NCBI GenBank assembly: GCA_003229345.1
Contig: QIDN01000409.1
Span: 1-15,339, forward strand
DNA from: Nitrospirota bacterium
GTDB taxonomy: Bacteria; Nitrospinota; Nitrospinia; Nitrospinales; Nitrospinaceae
Direction of reading: 5' to 3'
Length of the DNA: 15,339 bases
Within the stretch, counting starts at the first letter, position 1, and each line of letters begins with the position of its first letter. Both the position numbers and the translations under genes were made by a program. Below, piece by piece: positions 14,022 through 15,339 of this stretch. The notes beneath the pieces are model-generated. The model saw nothing but the letters and a program-made list of their open reading frames with translations, made no database searches and was not told where the DNA came from.

Positions 14022-14777
14022 TTATTTTGCTGGAGCGGTGACCCAGTCGTAACCCTGCGCCTCCAACTCAAGGGCCAGATCCTTGCCGCCGGATTTAACA
14101 ATCTTACCGTCACTGAACACATGCACGAATTGCGGCTCGATATAATTGAGCAGGCGCTGGTAATGGGTGATCAGGATCAACGCGTTGTTTTCGTTGGTGA
14201 GCTTGTTAATGCCTTCCGCCACCACTTTCAACGCGTCGATGTCGAGGCCGGAGTCGGTCTCATCCAGAATGGTCAGCCTGGGATTGAGCACGGCCATTTG
14301 CAGAATTTCGTTTTTCTTTTTCTCGCCGCCGGAGAATCCCTCATTTAAAAACCGGTCCTTGTATTTTTTATCCATCCCGACCAGTTTCATTTTCTCATCG
14401 AGAATTTCATCGAAGTCCAGAGGATCAACTTCTTCTTCCCCTTTGCGTACCAGTTTGGCGTTGTACGCCATGCGCAGAAACTCGGCGTTGTTGACGCCGG
14501 GTATCTCCACCGGATATTGAAACCCCAGGAAGACGCCAGCCAGCGCGCGCTCTTCCGCGTCCATCTCCAAAAGGTTCTGCCCGTCATAGGTAATGCTGCC
14601 CTTCGACACTTCGTAGGACGGGTGACCCGCCAGCACTTTTGCCAGGGTGCTTTTACCGGAACCGTTGGGTCCCATGATAGCGTGAACTTCTCCAGCGTTC
14701 ACCGTCAAAGAAACGCCTTTGATGATTTCGGTGCCTTCGAACCCCGCGCTCAAATCTTTGATTTCGAGTAATGACAT
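14022..14777 (-). CDS. sufC: Fe-S cluster assembly ATPase SufC
   Basis: This 251-residue ABC-type ATPase drives conformational change in the SufBCD scaffold. Walker A GPNGSGKST is at 36-44, the signature FSGGEKKKNE at about 148-157, and Walker B LTILDETDSGLD at about 168-179 with catalytic E173. The SufC-typical GFQYPVEIPG lies between them. A TTG at 14789 would add four residues, but AAGG would then touch the start codon with no spacing. ATG at 14777 gives the usual SufC beginning (MSLLEIKDLSAGF), though its own spacing to AAGG is long (12 bases). The gap to sufB is unusually large, about 215 bases, and carries a repeat and a terminator-like hairpin. SufD follows after nine bases. Confidence 0.96.
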   Translation of the reverse strand: MSLLEIKDLSAGFEGTEIIKGVSLTVNAGEVHAIMGPNGSGKSTLAKVLAGHPSYEVSKGSITYDGQNLLEMDAEERALAGVFLGFQYPVEIPGVNNAEFLRMAYNAKLVRKGEEEVDPLDFDEILDEKMKLVGMDKKYKDRFLNEGFSGGEKKKNEILQMAVLNPRLTILDETDSGLDIDALKVVAEGINKLTNENNALILITHYQRLLNYIEPQFVHVFSDGKIVKSGGKDLALELEAQGYDWVTAPAK

Positions 14778-14818
14778 AGTTTTATTCAACCTTGATTCGA
14801 ATTTAGATAATATCGATT

Positions 14819-14851
14819 AAAAAAGCCACCCTTCGACTGGCTCAAGGTGAC
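14819..14851 (-). terminator. Terminator-like hairpin between sufB and sufC
   Basis: On the minus strand GTCACCTT pairs with AAGGGTGGC (with G-T wobbles and one spare base) and is followed directly by six T. This is a good intrinsic-terminator shape within the suf operon. It would lower or condition transcription from sufB into sufCDS. It forms the last segment of the repeat copy described at 14819-14940. Confidence 0.45.
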
Positions 14852-14940
14852 CTTTAAGGAGGAATCCCCCCGGCCCCCTTTACAAGGGGGAGGCGGCGAA
14901 CCGCCGGCAATAATTTAAAATCACAGCTGGCGAAGAAAAC
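14819..14940 (-). repeat. Hairpin-rich intergenic repeat, copy 2 (between sufB and sufC)
   Basis: Read on the minus strand, this stretch carries the same ordered blocks as 520-685: TTCGCCAGCTG (14934-14924), TTTTAAATT (14920-14912), GGCGGTTCGCC (14905-14895) and a final CACC...GGTG hairpin. Inside are GGCGG/CCGCC around a four-base loop (14892-14905) and CCCCCTT/AAGGGGG around a three-base loop (14874-14890). The spacing between the first and third blocks is shorter than in copy 1 (29 against 81 bases), because copy 1 has an extra hairpin there. Such elements are usually non-autonomous dispersed repeats; how common it is in the genome cannot be told from one window. Confidence 0.55.
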
Positions 14941-14977
14941 CTTTCAATCGCGCCGTAACGATTTAGCAAAATCAGCT

Positions 14978-14992
14978 CCGGGCCTTGCCCGG
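14978..14992 (-). other. Perfect hairpin touching the sufB stop codon
   Basis: CCGGGC and GCCCGG, with a three-base loop, start at the base after the sufB TAA. There is no T-run, so it is more likely an mRNA stabiliser or processing site than an intrinsic terminator. Confidence 0.4.
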
Positions 14993-15339
14993 TTAGCCGA
15001 CGCTGTTTTCGAGCTTGAGCGTCAACAGTTTTTGCGCTTCCACCGCAAACTCCATGGGCAACTGCTTGAACACTTCCTTACAGAATCCATTGATGACGGC
15101 GGTAATCGCGTTCTCCCTTGAGATACCTCTCTGCTCGAAATAGAACAACTGCTCCTCGCTGATCTTGGAAGTCGACGCCTCATGTTCCAACTGAGCAGAG
15201 CCGTTGGCCGCTTCGATATAGGGGAACGTATGCGCACTGCACTGATCCCCAACCAGCATGCTGTCGCACTGAGTATAGTTGCGAGCATTGGTAGCACCTT
15301 TGCTCACCTTGACCTGCCCGCGGTAGCTGTTGCTGGACT
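14993..15339 (-). CDS. sufB: Fe-S cluster assembly protein SufB (C-terminal part; 5' end beyond window)
   Basis: The last 114 residues of SufB, the main scaffold subunit on which the cluster is built, are present; the rest lies past the right edge. It opens with NSYRGQVKV, followed by the family block ending QCDSML. That cysteine corresponds to C405 of E. coli SufB, and the second glutamate of the EHEA motif is exactly 29 residues later, as E434 is in E. coli, so both presumed cluster-assembly residues are kept. The tail QLFYFEQRGIS contacts SufC, and the protein ends in the usual LPMEFAVEA...LE segment. The frame is open through the window edge, so internal GTG/ATG codons are not starts. Confidence 0.95.
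   Translation of the reverse strand, partial: SSNSYRGQVKVSKGATNARNYTQCDSMLVGDQCSAHTFPYIEAANGSAQLEHEASTSKISEEQLFYFEQRGISRENAITAVINGFCKEVFKQLPMEFAVEAQKLLTLKLENSVG

Noticed and set aside
14778..14789. TTG start for sufC at 14789
   Set aside because: AAGG touches this codon with no spacing, and the ATG four codons later gives the usual SufC N-terminus.
14860..14905. CRISPR-like or integron-like palindromes in the sufB-sufC gap
   Set aside because: There are no regular spacers or repeated units; the hairpins differ from each other and belong to a single dispersed repeat copy.

Overview
The window comes from a diderm (Gram-negative) bacterium of roughly balanced base composition. It carries a two-partner secretion outer-membrane pore with its exoprotein, a periplasmic FecR-domain protein, and a SUF iron-sulfur operon that uses SufU rather than SufE. 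This mix would fit Nitrospinota or a deltaproteobacterial-type lineage, but that placement is a guess from gene content and not something the sequence proves. Twelve genes are supported; all but one are on the minus strand, and two are cut by the window edges.

Layout from left to right. (1) 1-449: 5' part of a flavin-reductase-fold gene with a TTG start, preceded by a perfect palindrome. (2) 450-721: an intergenic stretch full of hairpins, related to a second copy at 14819-14940. (3) 722-7810: a five-gene minus-strand block. In transcription order these are a TpsB/ShlB-type transporter, a secreted FecR-domain protein, a small TpsA-like filamentous haemagglutinin-domain exoprotein, a CHASE2-class III adenylate cyclase, and a 122-residue protein made of GSPII_E/MshEN-like repeats. 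A terminator-like hairpin and a TATAAT box separate the transporter from the other four. (4) 7811-8357: a non-coding stretch with a possible gene remnant. (5) 8358-9767: the only plus-strand gene, an alanine dehydrogenase/PNT-family oxidoreductase with an unusual middle region. Its 3' end overlaps the convergent AmrS gene by 21 bp. (6) 9747-15339: a minus-strand block with sufB (partial), sufC, sufD, sufS, sufU and a radical SAM enzyme of the AmmeMemoRadiSam type (AmrS).

How they may work together. SufB/C/D form the scaffold complex, SufS supplies sulfur and SufU accepts it. AmrS is itself a [4Fe-4S] enzyme and so a likely client. The most system-like part is the secretion and signalling block. 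TpsB would export the TpsA-like protein. FecR sits in the periplasm between the outer-membrane machinery and the periplasmic CHASE2 sensor of the cyclase. The cyclase would turn an envelope signal into cAMP, and the repeat protein could be a cytoplasmic partner. That coupling is an inference from gene order, not something the sequence demonstrates.
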